A DNA stretch of 40,166 nt from JAEUMD01 sp050250815 (GCA_050250815.1 JBFWNY010000032.1:1-40166); one strand, 5' to 3'; shown: positions 1 through 8,994, counted from the first letter of the stretch. Notes: generated by a model not told the origin, from the letters alone. Program-made: numbers and translations.

Positions 1-60
1 ATCGGAGGCCCGGCTGCACGCCAAGCGGATCCGCTGTGGGGAGCGGTGCAGCCCCGCCAG

Positions 61-1263
61 TCAGGGCGCCAAAGCGACCAGTTGGGCCCCCTGCCGGACG
101 ATGCGGCCAGCGAGTTCCAGTTCCATCAGGATCACCGCCACGGCGCGCGGCTCGACCCCCACGCTCCGGGCAAGGGCATCGATGTCGACGGGGGCGGGAC
201 CCAGGGCAGCGAGGATGGCTCCGCGCTCATCCTGCGAGGGCAGGGGAGGTGGCCCCGAGCGTTGCCCCGCCTCCGGCCAGACTGCGGCGGCCGTCTCAGC
301 GAACTCCGGACGCCCCGTAAGGCCGGTGAGGGGTGCCAGATGCCCGATCACGTCCGCGGGTTCCGTGGCGATGATCGCGCCGTTCTTGAGCAATCCATTG
401 GTGCCTTCCGCGCGCGGGTCGAGCGGATGGCCGGGTACAGCGAATACGTCGCGACCAAGTTCGGCTGCAAGCCGCGCCGTCACCAGTGTGCCCGACCGGC
501 GCGCGGCTTCGATGACAAGCACGCCGAGCGCGATGGCCGCAATGATGCGGTTGCGGCGCGGAAAGTCCCGTCCCCTCGGCTGGAAGCCTGGCGGCAGTTC
601 CGACACCACTGCGCCGTCCCGCGCGATCGCCTCGGTCAACGGGCCATGCTCGGGCGGGTAGACGACATCGACGCCCCCGGCGACGACGGCAATGGTCCCG
701 GTGGATAGCGAGGCCTCGTGCGCGGCAGCGTCGATGCCGCGGGCAAGCCCCGAGACGATCACGTAGCCAGCCTGTCCGACCACCGTCGCGAAATGCCGCG
801 TCAGCTTGAGGCCGGCGGCCGAGCACTGCCGCGAGCCGACGATGGCGACGCCCGGCCGCGTCAGCACCTCGGCTGAGCCGCGCACATAGATGAGCGGTGG
901 CGGAGCTTCGATGCGGGCGAGTGCCGGCGGATAGCCGGGCTCGATCGTGAAAATGGGCTGCGCACCGGCACGGCGCGCCTGTTCCAGTTCGCGGGCGGCA
1001 GCCTCGCGAGGCGCGATCCTTATCGGACGGCCCCGACCGCCCCGGCGAGCCAATTCCGGGAGCGCGTCGAGTGCAGCCTCCGCGCCGCCGTAATGATTGA
1101 CGAGCTGGCGAAATGTGATGGGGCCAACGTTCTCCGAGCGGATCAGGCGGAGACACGCGAGCCGCTGCGCATCGTCGAGCGGGGCCTGCGGCAACGGCGC
1201 GGCGCTGAACAGGCCGGGCTGGCTGTCAGATTTTGCCTTTGCCACCGATCTTGGGCTCCTCAC
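61..1263 (-). CDS. dprA: DNA-processing protein DprA (Smf)
   Basis: DprA binds incoming single-stranded DNA and loads RecA during natural transformation; it is also widespread in bacteria not known to be competent. The 400-residue product has the Rossmann-like DprA core: GSRQCS (143-148), SGLARGID (171-178), FPRRNRIIA (234-242) and GTNGLL (287-292). Residues ~1-100 form a SAM-like N-terminal region, and ~345-400 look like the C-terminal DprA winged helix. The listed start is a GTG overlapping the end of plsY by 38 bp. A second GTG at 1245 has GAGGAG about 10 nt upstream and may be the true start. It is the last gene of the minus-strand pyrB-pyrC'-plsY-dprA series. Family assignment is firm; a role in transformation here is not shown by the sequence. 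Confidence 0.95.
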   Translation of the reverse strand: MRSPRSVAKAKSDSQPGLFSAAPLPQAPLDDAQRLACLRLIRSENVGPITFRQLVNHYGGAEAALDALPELARRGGRGRPIRIAPREAAARELEQARRAGAQPIFTIEPGYPPALARIEAPPPLIYVRGSAEVLTRPGVAIVGSRQCSAAGLKLTRHFATVVGQAGYVIVSGLARGIDAAAHEASLSTGTIAVVAGGVDVVYPPEHGPLTEAIARDGAVVSELPPGFQPRGRDFPRRNRIIAAIALGVLVIEAARRSGTLVTARLAAELGRDVFAVPGHPLDPRAEGTNGLLKNGAIIATEPADVIGHLAPLTGLTGRPEFAETAAAVWPEAGQRSGPPPLPSQDERGAILAALGPAPVDIDALARSVGVEPRAVAVILMELELAGRIVRQGAQLVALAP

Positions 1264-1849
1264 CGGCCAGGAGGCGTCGGATATTCGGGGCGTGCTTCCA
1301 GATCAGCAGGAGGCTCATGAGGGCCGCCAGGATGCCAAGGGCAGGCGAGTCCATCACCCACGCGGCGGCCGGAGCCGCCACGGCGGCCATCAGCGCCGAC
1401 AGCGAGGAGTAGCGCGTCGCGACGGCGACGGCGAGCCAGATGGCGCAGAAAAGGAGAGCGATCTTCCAGGCAGCGCCCAGCAGTACGCCGATATAGGTCG
1501 CCACCCCCTTGCCGCCCTTGAAGCCGAGCCAAACCGGAAACAGGTGACCGAGGAACGCCGCAAGCCCCGCCACCAGCGATGCCAGAATTGCCACGCCACC
1601 CTGGGCGCCGATCCAGTGCCCGAGAAGCACGGCGGCTGTCCCCTTGAGCGCGTCGAGGGCCAAGGTCGCCGCCGCCAGCCCTTTATTGCCGGTGCGCAGC
1701 ACATTGGTGGCGCCGATGTTGCCCGATCCGATCTTGCGGACGTCGCCCAGGCCCGCCATGCGCGTGAGGATCAAGCCAAACGGGATTGCGCCCAGCAGAT
1801 ATCCGGCCGCCAGGGCCGCGAGCGTGTACGGGCTCAACAGAAGGTCCAT
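1226..1849 (-). CDS. plsY: Acyl-phosphate:glycerol-3-phosphate acyltransferase PlsY
   Basis: PlsY transfers an acyl group from acyl-phosphate to glycerol-3-phosphate, the first committed step of phospholipid synthesis, in the inner membrane. The 207-residue protein has several membrane segments and the family motifs GSGNIGATNV, with TGNKG just after it, and the GHLFPVWLGFKGGKG loop that binds substrate. The ATG at 1849 is chosen because GGAGG lies 5-6 nt upstream and the protein then begins directly with its first membrane segment. The frame is open further upstream, but that stretch has no family similarity. The 3' end overlaps dprA, so the two are probably co-transcribed and translationally coupled. 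Length is normal for the family. Confidence 0.95.
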   Translation of the reverse strand: MDLLLSPYTLAALAAGYLLGAIPFGLILTRMAGLGDVRKIGSGNIGATNVLRTGNKGLAAATLALDALKGTAAVLLGHWIGAQGGVAILASLVAGLAAFLGHLFPVWLGFKGGKGVATYIGVLLGAAWKIALLFCAIWLAVAVATRYSSLSALMAAVAAPAAAWVMDSPALGILAALMSLLLIWKHAPNIRRLLAGEEPKIGGKGKI

Positions 1850-1985
1850 CGGTGCCTCCGCATAGCCGTCGTGCCGGTCCCGGTCGGGATGACTGTGGAG
1901 GGCGGGGCGTCGGAATGCGGCACGGGCGGGCACCTGCGGATGACGAGCAAGCGAGCCACGATCCGCGAAGTAAGGCCCTGGGGGA

Positions 1986-3359
1986 TCACGTGCGCGCGAC
2001 GCCAGCGTACTCGTACACCGTTCGGCCGGCAACGACGGTGCGCAGGACGCGGCCCTGGAGCTTGGCTTCGTCGAACGGCGAGTTCTTGGACCGCGATTTC
2101 AGCATGTCCTTGTTCAGGACCCACGGCTCATCGGGATCGAACAGCACGAGGTCGGCCGGCGCTCCGGCAACGAGTCGTCCGGAGTCGAGCCCCAACAGCT
2201 TTGCGGGATTGATGGTCAGCGGCTTGAGCAGCTCACTCAGCGTCAGGTCGCCGCCGTGCACCAGACGCAGGCCAGCCGCCAGCAGCGTCTCGAGGCCCAC
2301 CGCGCCGTCGGACGCCTCCGAAAACGGGCGCCGCTTGACGTCGGCATCCTGCGGATCGTGCGAGGAGACGATGACGTCGATGTCGCCCGACGCGATGCCT
2401 TCGACCATCGCACGTCGGTCGTCGTCGGCGCGTAGCGGCGGGCGCACCTTGAAGAACGTTCGGTAGGGGCCGATGTCGTTCTCATTCAACGTCAGATGGT
2501 TGATCGAGACGCCGCAGGTCACAGACAGACCCTTGGCCTTCGCCTTGCGCACGACGTCGAGGCTTTCGAGGCAAGTGATGGTCGCTGCGTGATAGCGCGA
2601 CCGCGTCATTTCGACGAGGCGCACGTCACGCTCGATCATGATCGTCTCTGCAAGCTTGGAGACGCCGGGCAGGCCGAGGCGCGTAGCCACTTCGCCCGAG
2701 TTCATCGACGCGTTCTTCGACAGGAACGGGTCCTCGGCATGATGGACAATGAGGGCGCCAAAGTCCTTCGCGTAGTTCAGCACGTTGCGCATGACGCGCG
2801 TGTTGGCGACCGACATCTTGCCATTTGAGAAGGCAACCGCACCGGCGCGCTGCAGCAGCCCGATCTCGGTAATCTCCTCGCCGGCAAGCCCCTTGGTCAT
2901 GGCGGCCATGGTGGCGATGTGCACGATGGCGTTGTCGCGCGCGCGCCGCTGAATGAAGTCGACGAGCGCCACCTGATCGATCACCGGGTTGGTGTCGGGC
3001 ATCACCACGATGGTCGTGACGCCACCGGCGGCGGCGGCATGCGAGGCGGTCTTGAGCGTCTCGCGGTGCTCGGCTCCCGGCTCTCCGACAAAAACCTGGC
3101 AGTCGATGAGCCCCGGGGCCAGCACGCAGCCACGGCAGTCGATCACCTCGGCGCCCGCCGGCGCATTTCGCCTCAGGTGCGCACCGATGTCGACGATGAC
3201 GCCATCCCCGACGACGACACCGCCAGGCTCGTCCCGGTGTGACTCTGGGTCGACGATGCGGGCGTTGATGAAGGCAGTCTGATCCACCGTCGGGGCGGCC
3301 GGCGCTTTGCGTGCCTGGCCCTTGCCCGCCGAAGTCGATCGAACCTTGTCGGAAGTCAT
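1986..3359 (-). CDS. pyrC': Dihydroorotase-like protein PyrC', probably non-catalytic
   Basis: A 457-residue amidohydrolase-fold protein encoded 7 nt after pyrB. Overall it is clearly dihydroorotase-like: GLID at 83-86, EPG at 93-95, MPDTNPVID, a conserved HHAED segment and a C-terminal metal-independent region. The catalytic features are altered. The HxH that binds metal after GLID reads Q88-V-F90, the substrate Arg before EPG is Gly, and the usual TDHAPH near the C-terminal side reads SSHDPQD, losing the catalytic Asp. Inactive homologues of this kind in the Pseudomonas pyrBC' arrangement are needed for assembly of the PyrB transcarbamoylase, and I infer that role here. The ATG at 3359 fits the pyrB spacing; 37 upstream in-frame codons overlap pyrB and are unlikely. 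An active dihydroorotase should be encoded elsewhere. Confidence 0.92.
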   Translation of the reverse strand: MTSDKVRSTSAGKGQARKAPAAPTVDQTAFINARIVDPESHRDEPGGVVVGDGVIVDIGAHLRRNAPAGAEVIDCRGCVLAPGLIDCQVFVGEPGAEHRETLKTASHAAAAGGVTTIVVMPDTNPVIDQVALVDFIQRRARDNAIVHIATMAAMTKGLAGEEITEIGLLQRAGAVAFSNGKMSVANTRVMRNVLNYAKDFGALIVHHAEDPFLSKNASMNSGEVATRLGLPGVSKLAETIMIERDVRLVEMTRSRYHAATITCLESLDVVRKAKAKGLSVTCGVSINHLTLNENDIGPYRTFFKVRPPLRADDDRRAMVEGIASGDIDVIVSSHDPQDADVKRRPFSEASDGAVGLETLLAAGLRLVHGGDLTLSELLKPLTINPAKLLGLDSGRLVAGAPADLVLFDPDEPWVLNKDMLKSRSKNSPFDEAKLQGRVLRTVVAGRTVYEYAGVART

Positions 3360-3366
3360 GCTCGCC

Positions 3367-4320
3367 TCATGCGCTGGGCAGGTGGCCGGAGAGTGCTTCC
3401 AGCACCGCCATGCGTACTGCGACGCCCATTTCGACCTGCTCGCGGATGACGCTGCGCGAATGGTCGGCAACCGTCGAGGCGATCTCGACGCCGCGGTTCA
3501 TGGGGCCGGGGTGCATGATGAGCGCGTCGGGCTTGGCGCGTGCGAGCTTTTCGTGGTCGAGACCGAAGAAGTGGAAGTACTCGCGCGTGGATGGGACGAA
3601 CGAACCCTCCATACGTTCGCGTTGCAGCCGCAGCATCATGACCACATCGGCGTCGCTGATGCCGGCCCACATGTCGGTGAAAACGGTGGCGCCCAGCCGG
3701 TCCGAAGCGGCCGGCAGTAGCGTCGATGGCGCGACGATGCGCACGTTGGCGCCCAGAGTGTTGAGCACGTTGATGTTGGAGCGGGCGACACGCGAATGCA
3801 GGATATCGCCGCAGATCGCGACCGTAAGGCCGCCGACGCGGCCCTTGGCACGGCGGATGGTCAGAGCGTCGAGCAGCGCCTGGGTCGGATGCTGATGGGC
3901 GCCGTCGCCGGCATTGACCACCGAGCAGTCGACCTTCTGCGACAGCAACTCGACCGCGCCGGCCGCATGATGCCTGACGACGATGATGTCGGGCCGCATG
4001 GCGTTGAGAGTGACCGCCGTATCGATCAGCGTCTCGCCTTTGGTGACCGAGGACGTCGAGACATTCATGTTGAGGACGTCGGCGCCCAGGCGCTTGGCTG
4101 CCATCTCGAACGATGCCTGGGTCCGGGTGGAAGCCTCAAAGAACAGGTTGATGAGTGAGCGGCCGTGCAGCACCTCGCGCTGGAATGTTCCCCGTCGGCT
4201 CGCGTCGGCGGCCCGGTCGGCAATGTCCAGGAGGTAAGAGATCTCGGGTGCCGACAGGTGCTCGCATGTGAGCAGGTGCCGGTGCGGGAAGGGCTGCAGC
4301 TGTTTCTTCGGGAGCGCCAT
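3367..4320 (-). CDS. pyrB: Aspartate carbamoyltransferase catalytic subunit PyrB
   Basis: PyrB condenses carbamoyl phosphate with aspartate to carbamoyl-aspartate, the committed step of pyrimidine synthesis, in the cytoplasm. The 317-residue product has the carbamoyl-phosphate site STRT (64-67, within FFEASTRTQ), the KGE loop (94-96) and GDGAHQHPTQALLD (138-151), plus a C-terminal aspartate domain with HPGPMNRG. The ATG at 4320 is used; a TTG one codon upstream is less likely. No pyrI-type regulatory gene is adjacent. Instead the inactive dihydroorotase homologue follows at once, as in organisms whose PyrB assembles with PyrC'. A MarR-type regulator gene lies 88 bp upstream on the same strand; whether it belongs to the transcript is unknown. 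Confidence 0.97.
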   Translation of the reverse strand: MALPKKQLQPFPHRHLLTCEHLSAPEISYLLDIADRAADASRRGTFQREVLHGRSLINLFFEASTRTQASFEMAAKRLGADVLNMNVSTSSVTKGETLIDTAVTLNAMRPDIIVVRHHAAGAVELLSQKVDCSVVNAGDGAHQHPTQALLDALTIRRAKGRVGGLTVAICGDILHSRVARSNINVLNTLGANVRIVAPSTLLPAASDRLGATVFTDMWAGISDADVVMMLRLQRERMEGSFVPSTREYFHFFGLDHEKLARAKPDALIMHPGPMNRGVEIASTVADHSRSVIREQVEMGVAVRMAVLEALSGHLPSA

Positions 4321-4408
4321 CAAAGCCGCTTCTTAGGCTCAAGCTCGGGCGGCGACAAGCCTGGACCTGGAAGCAGATGTGGAACGGCGCCATCCCGATG
4401 GGGGGTGG

Positions 4409-4873
4409 TCAGTCGGTCTTCAGAGGGTCCTCGCGCGTGCCGAGCATCTCGACGACCTTCTCCAACCCCTTGATGAAGGCATCGCGGTCACGCTGGGGCA
4501 GGGAGCCCAGGATGCGCTCGTCAGTAAGCTGAACGGCTGGCTCAGCCTCGCGGATTGCCATTTCGCCCTTGTCGCTCAGCTTCAGCGCGTACATGCGCGC
4601 GTCGTGGCGCGTGCGCTTTCGCATCACGAGCCCGCGGTCGACCAGTCGGCGCACGATGTCGGCCAGCGTCGAACGGTCGATACCTGTCATGTCGACCAGT
4701 ACCGTCTGGCTAGGCTCATTGGTGAGCGAGATGGCGCGCAGAACCTCGAACTGGCGCGGCGTCAGGTCGCTCGACCCCATGTTCAGCGTGAAAAGTTCAT
4801 CCGCGATCTGACCGGCGCGATGCAAGAGGTGCAATGCAGACGACGGCGTCACGCGCTTGGAATCATTGTTCAT
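4409..4873 (-). CDS. MarR-family transcriptional regulator
   Basis: A 154-residue cytoplasmic DNA-binding protein of the MarR family. The winged-helix region spans about residues 38-105: LTPRQFEVLRAI opens the fold, the recognition helix region is DRSTLADIVRRLVDRGLV, and the basic wing is RKRTRHDARMYAL. N- and C-terminal helices fit the dimer interface. MarR proteins usually repress nearby genes and are released by small aromatic ligands; the ligand here cannot be read. The gene is divergent from an AraC-family gene across 217 bp and precedes pyrB on the same strand, so either neighbour could be a target. An AGGA sequence lies about 11 nt before the ATG. Confidence 0.92.
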   Translation of the reverse strand: MNNDSKRVTPSSALHLLHRAGQIADELFTLNMGSSDLTPRQFEVLRAISLTNEPSQTVLVDMTGIDRSTLADIVRRLVDRGLVMRKRTRHDARMYALKLSDKGEMAIREAEPAVQLTDERILGSLPQRDRDAFIKGLEKVVEMLGTREDPLKTD

Positions 4874-5090
4874 TTTGTATCAATTTCCTGTCGGACGCGC
4901 GCACGCAATCCGCTGCCGAGCGTTCAGATGCCTGTTTGATCCGGTAGAGCTGTGCTGGTTACGGCAGATAGAGCCAATTTTCTTGACAGCAGAAACACAC
5001 TATTTGACTTTGTGAACGTAATCCTCGGATATTTCGACCGGTGCTGTCCTGTCGGCCAGTGGCAGCCTGACACCAAATCTGGAACGCAAA
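4874..5090. promoter_or_regulatory. Divergent regulatory region between MarR and AraC genes
   Basis: This 217-bp gap separates two divergently transcribed regulator genes and must carry their promoters. It is more AT-rich than its surroundings, especially about 4970-5015. A TTGACA hexamer lies at 4983-4988 on the plus strand, but I see no good -10 box at the right distance, so no promoter is claimed. No clear MarR palindrome was found by eye. Confidence 0.4.
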
Positions 5091-6176
5091 GTGATAGCCA
5101 GCCATCCGATGGTCAGGGCCGGAGTGGCATCCGGTCTCGTACAATATTTGCAGGAGAACGGCGTCGAGACCGGGGCATTCCTGGAGGCGTCCGGCCTGCA
5201 TCGCGACGATATTTCCGATCCGATGGCGAAGGTGCCGCTGCGTTCGTTGGCGTTGCTGTTTGCGGCGGCGACCCGTGGCACGGGTGACTATGATCTGCCC
5301 GTTCGCTTCGCGCAGGCTGCGACCGCAGGGGTCACGGGGCTTGTCGGGCATTTGGCCGCCAATGCGCCGACGATACGCGAGTTCCTGCGCAGCATTTCGG
5401 AATACGCGCCGCTGGTCGTGACCGGCCCCGAGGTCGGGTTCACAGAGAAGGGCGGCTTTGGAACCTTCTGGTGGTCAACACCGGCCGATTTCGACGCGTC
5501 GTTGAAGCACTGCCACCTGTTTACGATCGCCAGCATTGTGGCGCGGGTGCGCGCCGCAGCGGGTCCCGGCTGGGTTCCCATTGCCGTCGACGTCGAGCAT
5601 CGCCGGCCTGAGATGACGGATGCGGTGCTCGAAGTGTTCGGGCCCAAGGTCCGCTACGACCAGGACACGACCCGTATCGTTTTCGACGCAGCGACGCTAT
5701 CCCGGTCAATGCCCGGTGCCAGGCCCGACCTCTTCGCGATCTTCTGCAACCACGCCAATCTGCTGATGCGCGAGCAGTCGGCTGAGCCCGACCTCGTGTC
5801 GCAGGTCACGGCCATCATCGGGCGGCGGCTCAGCGATACCAGCATCTCGCTGGCGACCGTTGCGCGTGAGACGCGCATGTCGCAGCGCGCCCTGCAGCGG
5901 CGGTTGGAGCTTGCCGGCTCTTCCTTCGAAAAGTTGCTGGACGAGACGCGTTGCGTCGTAGCCGACCGCATGCTGCGCGAGACGGACCGGCCGTTGAGCG
6001 ATATCGCGTTCGCGCTGGGCTACAGCTCACAGAGCACGTTCACGCGCGCGGCGCGGCGCTGGTTCTCCCTGACGCCTCGCGCCTACCGCCAGCGTCACCG
6101 TGGCATCGCGCCGCTGGCTCCACCGCCCGCGGCGTCGCGCCGGCCGCAGACACGCAGCGACTACGCCAGTTCCTGA
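5091..6176 (+). CDS. AraC-family transcriptional regulator (Arabinose_bd-type N-domain)
   Basis: A 361-residue regulator. Residues ~20-210 resemble the all-alpha/beta sensor half found in OruR/GliR/VirS-like AraC proteins (LVQYLQENGVETGAFLEASG near the start). The C-terminal ~90 residues are a double helix-turn-helix: LATVARETRMSQRALQRRL is the first, and LSDIAFALGYSSQSTFTRAA with the following FSLTPRAYR is the classic AraC signature. Such proteins often activate degradation of amino acids, lipids or opines; no obvious target operon is adjacent. The start shown is GTG at 5091; an ATG at 5109 is an alternative. The tail after residue ~340 is Pro/Ala-rich and probably unstructured. Confidence 0.9.
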   Translation: MIASHPMVRAGVASGLVQYLQENGVETGAFLEASGLHRDDISDPMAKVPLRSLALLFAAATRGTGDYDLPVRFAQAATAGVTGLVGHLAANAPTIREFLRSISEYAPLVVTGPEVGFTEKGGFGTFWWSTPADFDASLKHCHLFTIASIVARVRAAAGPGWVPIAVDVEHRRPEMTDAVLEVFGPKVRYDQDTTRIVFDAATLSRSMPGARPDLFAIFCNHANLLMREQSAEPDLVSQVTAIIGRRLSDTSISLATVARETRMSQRALQRRLELAGSSFEKLLDETRCVVADRMLRETDRPLSDIAFALGYSSQSTFTRAARRWFSLTPRAYRQRHRGIAPLAPPPAASRRPQTRSDYASS

Positions 6177-6207
6177 CCTGAAGCGCGGCCCTGGCGGCGT
6201 TGCAGGA

Positions 6208-6957
6208 TCAGCCTTCTGGCTGCGCGGCCGCATCGCAGTTGCGCAAAATGGCGGCGGCGCGTGAGACGTACTCGCGGCGCAGCAGAATTGCCAAGACACC
6301 GACCGACGACGCCATGAGCAATAGCGGGTGGACGAACCACGCGATGGCGGCGAACGCCCAGTAGAACGACCTCAGCCCGCTGTTGGCATGCTCGCCGACC
6401 AGTCCCAGCAGGCGTGCGGTTTCATCGGCGTGGGCGGTGGCATGGGGTGAGAGCTCGACAAACGCCGGAGCTGGCGCATGTGCGGCCTGGCGTGCCGGCG
6501 CCGGGGGCATGGCGCCATACAGGATCGCCGTGTAGTGCGACAGGCGGAACGCCCATGCGAACTTGAAGAACGCATACGTCAGGATCGCCATCAGCAGGAT
6601 CACCTTCAGCTCCCATAGCGAGGCTGCGGTGGTGGGTACGAACGGAAGGCGCTCGAGCACCGCCTTGGCGGTGTCCGTCGCACCCATGATGGCGGCCAGG
6701 CCACCGATGCCGATGACGCTCGTGGAGGCGAAGAATGCATTCGACTGGCTTAGGCTCGACAGCAGGATCGCGTCGATGTGGCGCTGTTCGCGCAGCGCCA
6801 TCTGGCGGATCCAGGCGCGGCGCTGCTTCTGCACCTCTGCCGCCAGCCCGCGTCCGGCCAGAGGGCCGAACCAGGCGAGCACTTCAAACAGGGCAATGAA
6901 GCCGACAAACAGTCCAAGAGCGGCGATGTCGAGCGCGGAAAGAGGAAAATTCTGCAT
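6208..6957 (-). CDS. DUF599 family membrane protein
   Basis: A 249-residue inner-membrane protein matching the DUF599 family, whose function is unknown. It has a first hydrophobic segment at about residues 8-30, a basic cytoplasmic stretch with RRAWIRQMALREQRHIDA, a second segment containing FFASTSVIGIGGLAA, a third near ILLMAILTYAFFKFAWAFRLSHY and a last pair near the C-terminus (FYWAFAAIAWFVHPLLLMASS). The ATG at 6957 is chosen because the protein then begins just before its first membrane helix; ten upstream in-frame codons have no support. It is convergent with the AraC gene and seems to be transcribed alone. Confidence 0.85.
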   Translation of the reverse strand: MQNFPLSALDIAALGLFVGFIALFEVLAWFGPLAGRGLAAEVQKQRRAWIRQMALREQRHIDAILLSSLSQSNAFFASTSVIGIGGLAAIMGATDTAKAVLERLPFVPTTAASLWELKVILLMAILTYAFFKFAWAFRLSHYTAILYGAMPPAPARQAAHAPAPAFVELSPHATAHADETARLLGLVGEHANSGLRSFYWAFAAIAWFVHPLLLMASSVGVLAILLRREYVSRAAAILRNCDAAAQPEG

Positions 6958-7123
6958 TGGGATCAGACCCCCGCACGGCAGCCGCATGAGGCGCCGCTCG
7001 TGGGTCCGGCGCGCCGGAGCGGTGACCGGTCACCGTGCGCGCGTCGTGCCGCCGCTCCAGCCTGTTCTGTGACATCGACAGGCGCCGCCGACAAGCGCGG
7101 GCATGCGCGCCAGCGCTTGGCAT

Positions 7124-8347
7124 TCAGGCGAACAGCCAGGAGCGAACCTCTGAATCCGCGGCAAGAGAATGCAGGCCCCGATCCAGGGTCTCGATGGCGC
7201 GGTAGTCGGCCGTCTCCGGCAGCCATGGAGCGCCGCCGGTTGCCTCGCGATAGGGTGACATCAGGCGCACCCAGGTGGGCGTATCGAACGGCCGGGGCTG
7301 CAGGACGAATTGGCTGCGCCGATGCAGCAGCCGCTTCTGGCCCGCCAGCCATTGATAGGCCGCCTGCCAGACTTCGATGGAGGCAGCCACGTTGTGCTGA
7401 CCCTTGAGCTGGGCGAGCGTCACCGCCCCTCGCTCGCGCGGATGGGCGCCGATCTCGAGGGTAGCGATCGACACCCCGTTCTCGCGCACCGCGAACAGGC
7501 GCGACCGGTCGCCCGAAATGGCTGCCGCGTACTGGTCGCAGCAGTTGTTCATTGCGCGCGCTTCCGCGAGCAGAGCCTGGGACGTGATGAGCGGCACGAA
7601 GGTGTATTTGCCGGCTTGGCCGTCGTCGAGCCAGGTGTCGTCGATCACACCGGGCAGCAGGCGTACCGAAAGCAGCACCCGGTTGAACCAGCTCTTGGCA
7701 GAGCAGATCGCAGTGTCGAGCGCCGCCTCGGGCCGCCAGCGGCCCCAGACGAGCGCGCCGGCCTCGGTTTCGGGATGGCAGGAGAACCAGACATATGCCG
7801 CGAGCACGGCAAGACGGTCCTGGGCCACCGGCGCGTAGCAGGACGCGCGCTGCCGGGAAATCCAGTGGGCGAACTCCAAACCGCCCGCCGCGGTCGCGAA
7901 GCGGATGCTGTCGAGCCAGTTCGCGCAATCGCCACCGCGCGCGGGAAGGCGCTCGGTGAGGCGTCGCCCGGCGGTCTCGTTGACCGGCAGGCCGTCGAGC
8001 GGGCGGTGGAACGCTTCGGGTGGGAGGCGCCGCAACCACATGGGAACGCTGAGCGCGCGGGCCACCGACTTGAGTTGCGCGCCAGCTTCGACCAGTGCGA
8101 GCGTGCGCTCGCGTTGCGCCAGCGTTCCGTGCTCCGTGGCTAGCGCATAGAGGAGCGCCGGGAAAACGCTCACGAGGTCTCCAGCGCGCGGGTTGTTGCG
8201 CACGATCTTCCTGATCTCGGCACGGACCGGTCGGTCGAAGCGCGCAATTTGCCGCGACACGCGGCGCGGCAATGCCAGCGGTCCGGCCTTGGCGCGACGC
8301 CCGGGCTGCGCTGCTGCTGCCGACCGGCGTGGGATCTCGAGGGTCAT
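7124..8347 (-). CDS. PcfJ-like domain protein
   Basis: A 407-residue protein of unknown function. The C-terminal third resembles the PcfJ-like domain, named after a protein of the enterococcal conjugative plasmid pCF10: MNNCCDQYA (266-274), LFAVREN (284-290), ATLEIG (295-300) and LAQLKGQHN (311-319) follow the family pattern of a Cys-rich turn, a beta-hairpin and a Q-x-x-G-x-x-N finish. The N-terminal half is Arg-rich and helical without a recognised domain. No signal peptide or membrane segment is seen. The start has a strong GAGGAGG 5-9 nt upstream. There are no conjugation genes nearby, so a plasmid-transfer role is not supported. Identification rests on motif pattern only. Confidence 0.75.
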   Translation of the reverse strand: MTLEIPRRSAAAAQPGRRAKAGPLALPRRVSRQIARFDRPVRAEIRKIVRNNPRAGDLVSVFPALLYALATEHGTLAQRERTLALVEAGAQLKSVARALSVPMWLRRLPPEAFHRPLDGLPVNETAGRRLTERLPARGGDCANWLDSIRFATAAGGLEFAHWISRQRASCYAPVAQDRLAVLAAYVWFSCHPETEAGALVWGRWRPEAALDTAICSAKSWFNRVLLSVRLLPGVIDDTWLDDGQAGKYTFVPLITSQALLAEARAMNNCCDQYAAAISGDRSRLFAVRENGVSIATLEIGAHPRERGAVTLAQLKGQHNVAASIEVWQAAYQWLAGQKRLLHRRSQFVLQPRPFDTPTWVRLMSPYREATGGAPWLPETADYRAIETLDRGLHSLAADSEVRSWLFA

Positions 8348-8490
8348 ACGCCCCTCCTCAGCTCGGGCCGGCGCCGGGCGCCGGCCTTCTCAGCTGCGAG
8401 ATTGATCGGCCAATGCGGCGCCGGTGCGACACGCTTGCGGCGCTATGGCGTCTCCCACATCGCAAATCTGCGATCGACTGTAGCGTTTCC

Positions 8491-8994
8491 TCAGAGAGCG
8501 TTGCGCATCCGGTCGAGGGCGCCTTGCAGGATCAACGTTGCTGCGACTTTGTCGATCACCTCCGCGCGCCGCTTCCGGCTGACGTCCATGCCGATCAGCA
8601 TGCGTTCGGCCGCAGCTGTCGTAAGCCGCTCGTCCCACAGCAGCATGGGCAATGGCGTTTCGGCGGCAAGGTTGCGGGCGAACGCCTCCGTCGATTGGAC
8701 GCGGGGGCCTTCCGACCCGTCGAGATTGACAGGCAACCCGATGACGAGCCCGGCAACACCCTGTTCAGCGGCGAGCGCCAGCAACGCCCGGACGTCGTCG
8801 CGAAAGCGCGTCCGCCGGATCGTCGAGTGGGCAGTGGCGATCATCCGGGATACATCCGACAGCGCCAGCCCGATCGTCTTCGTGCCGACATCGAGGCCGA
8901 GCAGACGGCCCCGGCCGGCAATGGCGACGGAGAACGCTTCGACCAATCGCGTCGCGGTCGCGGGTAATCTGCGATCAGTCCTGTCGGTGCTCAT
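8491..8994 (-). CDS. ruvX: Putative Holliday junction resolvase / pre-16S rRNA nuclease RuvX (YqgF)
   Basis: A 167-residue RNase H-like nuclease of the YqgF/RuvX family. In E. coli YqgF is implicated in 16S rRNA 5' maturation and also described as a resolvase-like protein. The active-site motifs are present: D35 in GLDVGTKTIGLALSD, GLPVNLDGSEG (86-96), DERLTT (121-126) and D148 in IDKVAATLIL. About 28 residues precede the first strand, slightly longer than usual. GGGG sits about 8 nt upstream of the ATG. It is divergent from the UPF0173 hydrolase gene across 143 bp, a common neighbourhood in alphaproteobacteria. Confidence 0.93.
   Translation of the reverse strand: MSTDRTDRRLPATATRLVEAFSVAIAGRGRLLGLDVGTKTIGLALSDVSRMIATAHSTIRRTRFRDDVRALLALAAEQGVAGLVIGLPVNLDGSEGPRVQSTEAFARNLAAETPLPMLLWDERLTTAAAERMLIGMDVSRKRRAEVIDKVAATLILQGALDRMRNAL

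Noticed and set aside
4983..5006. A sigma-70 promoter before the AraC gene
   Set aside because: A TTGACA is present, but no -10 hexamer at 16-18 bp resembles TATAAT.
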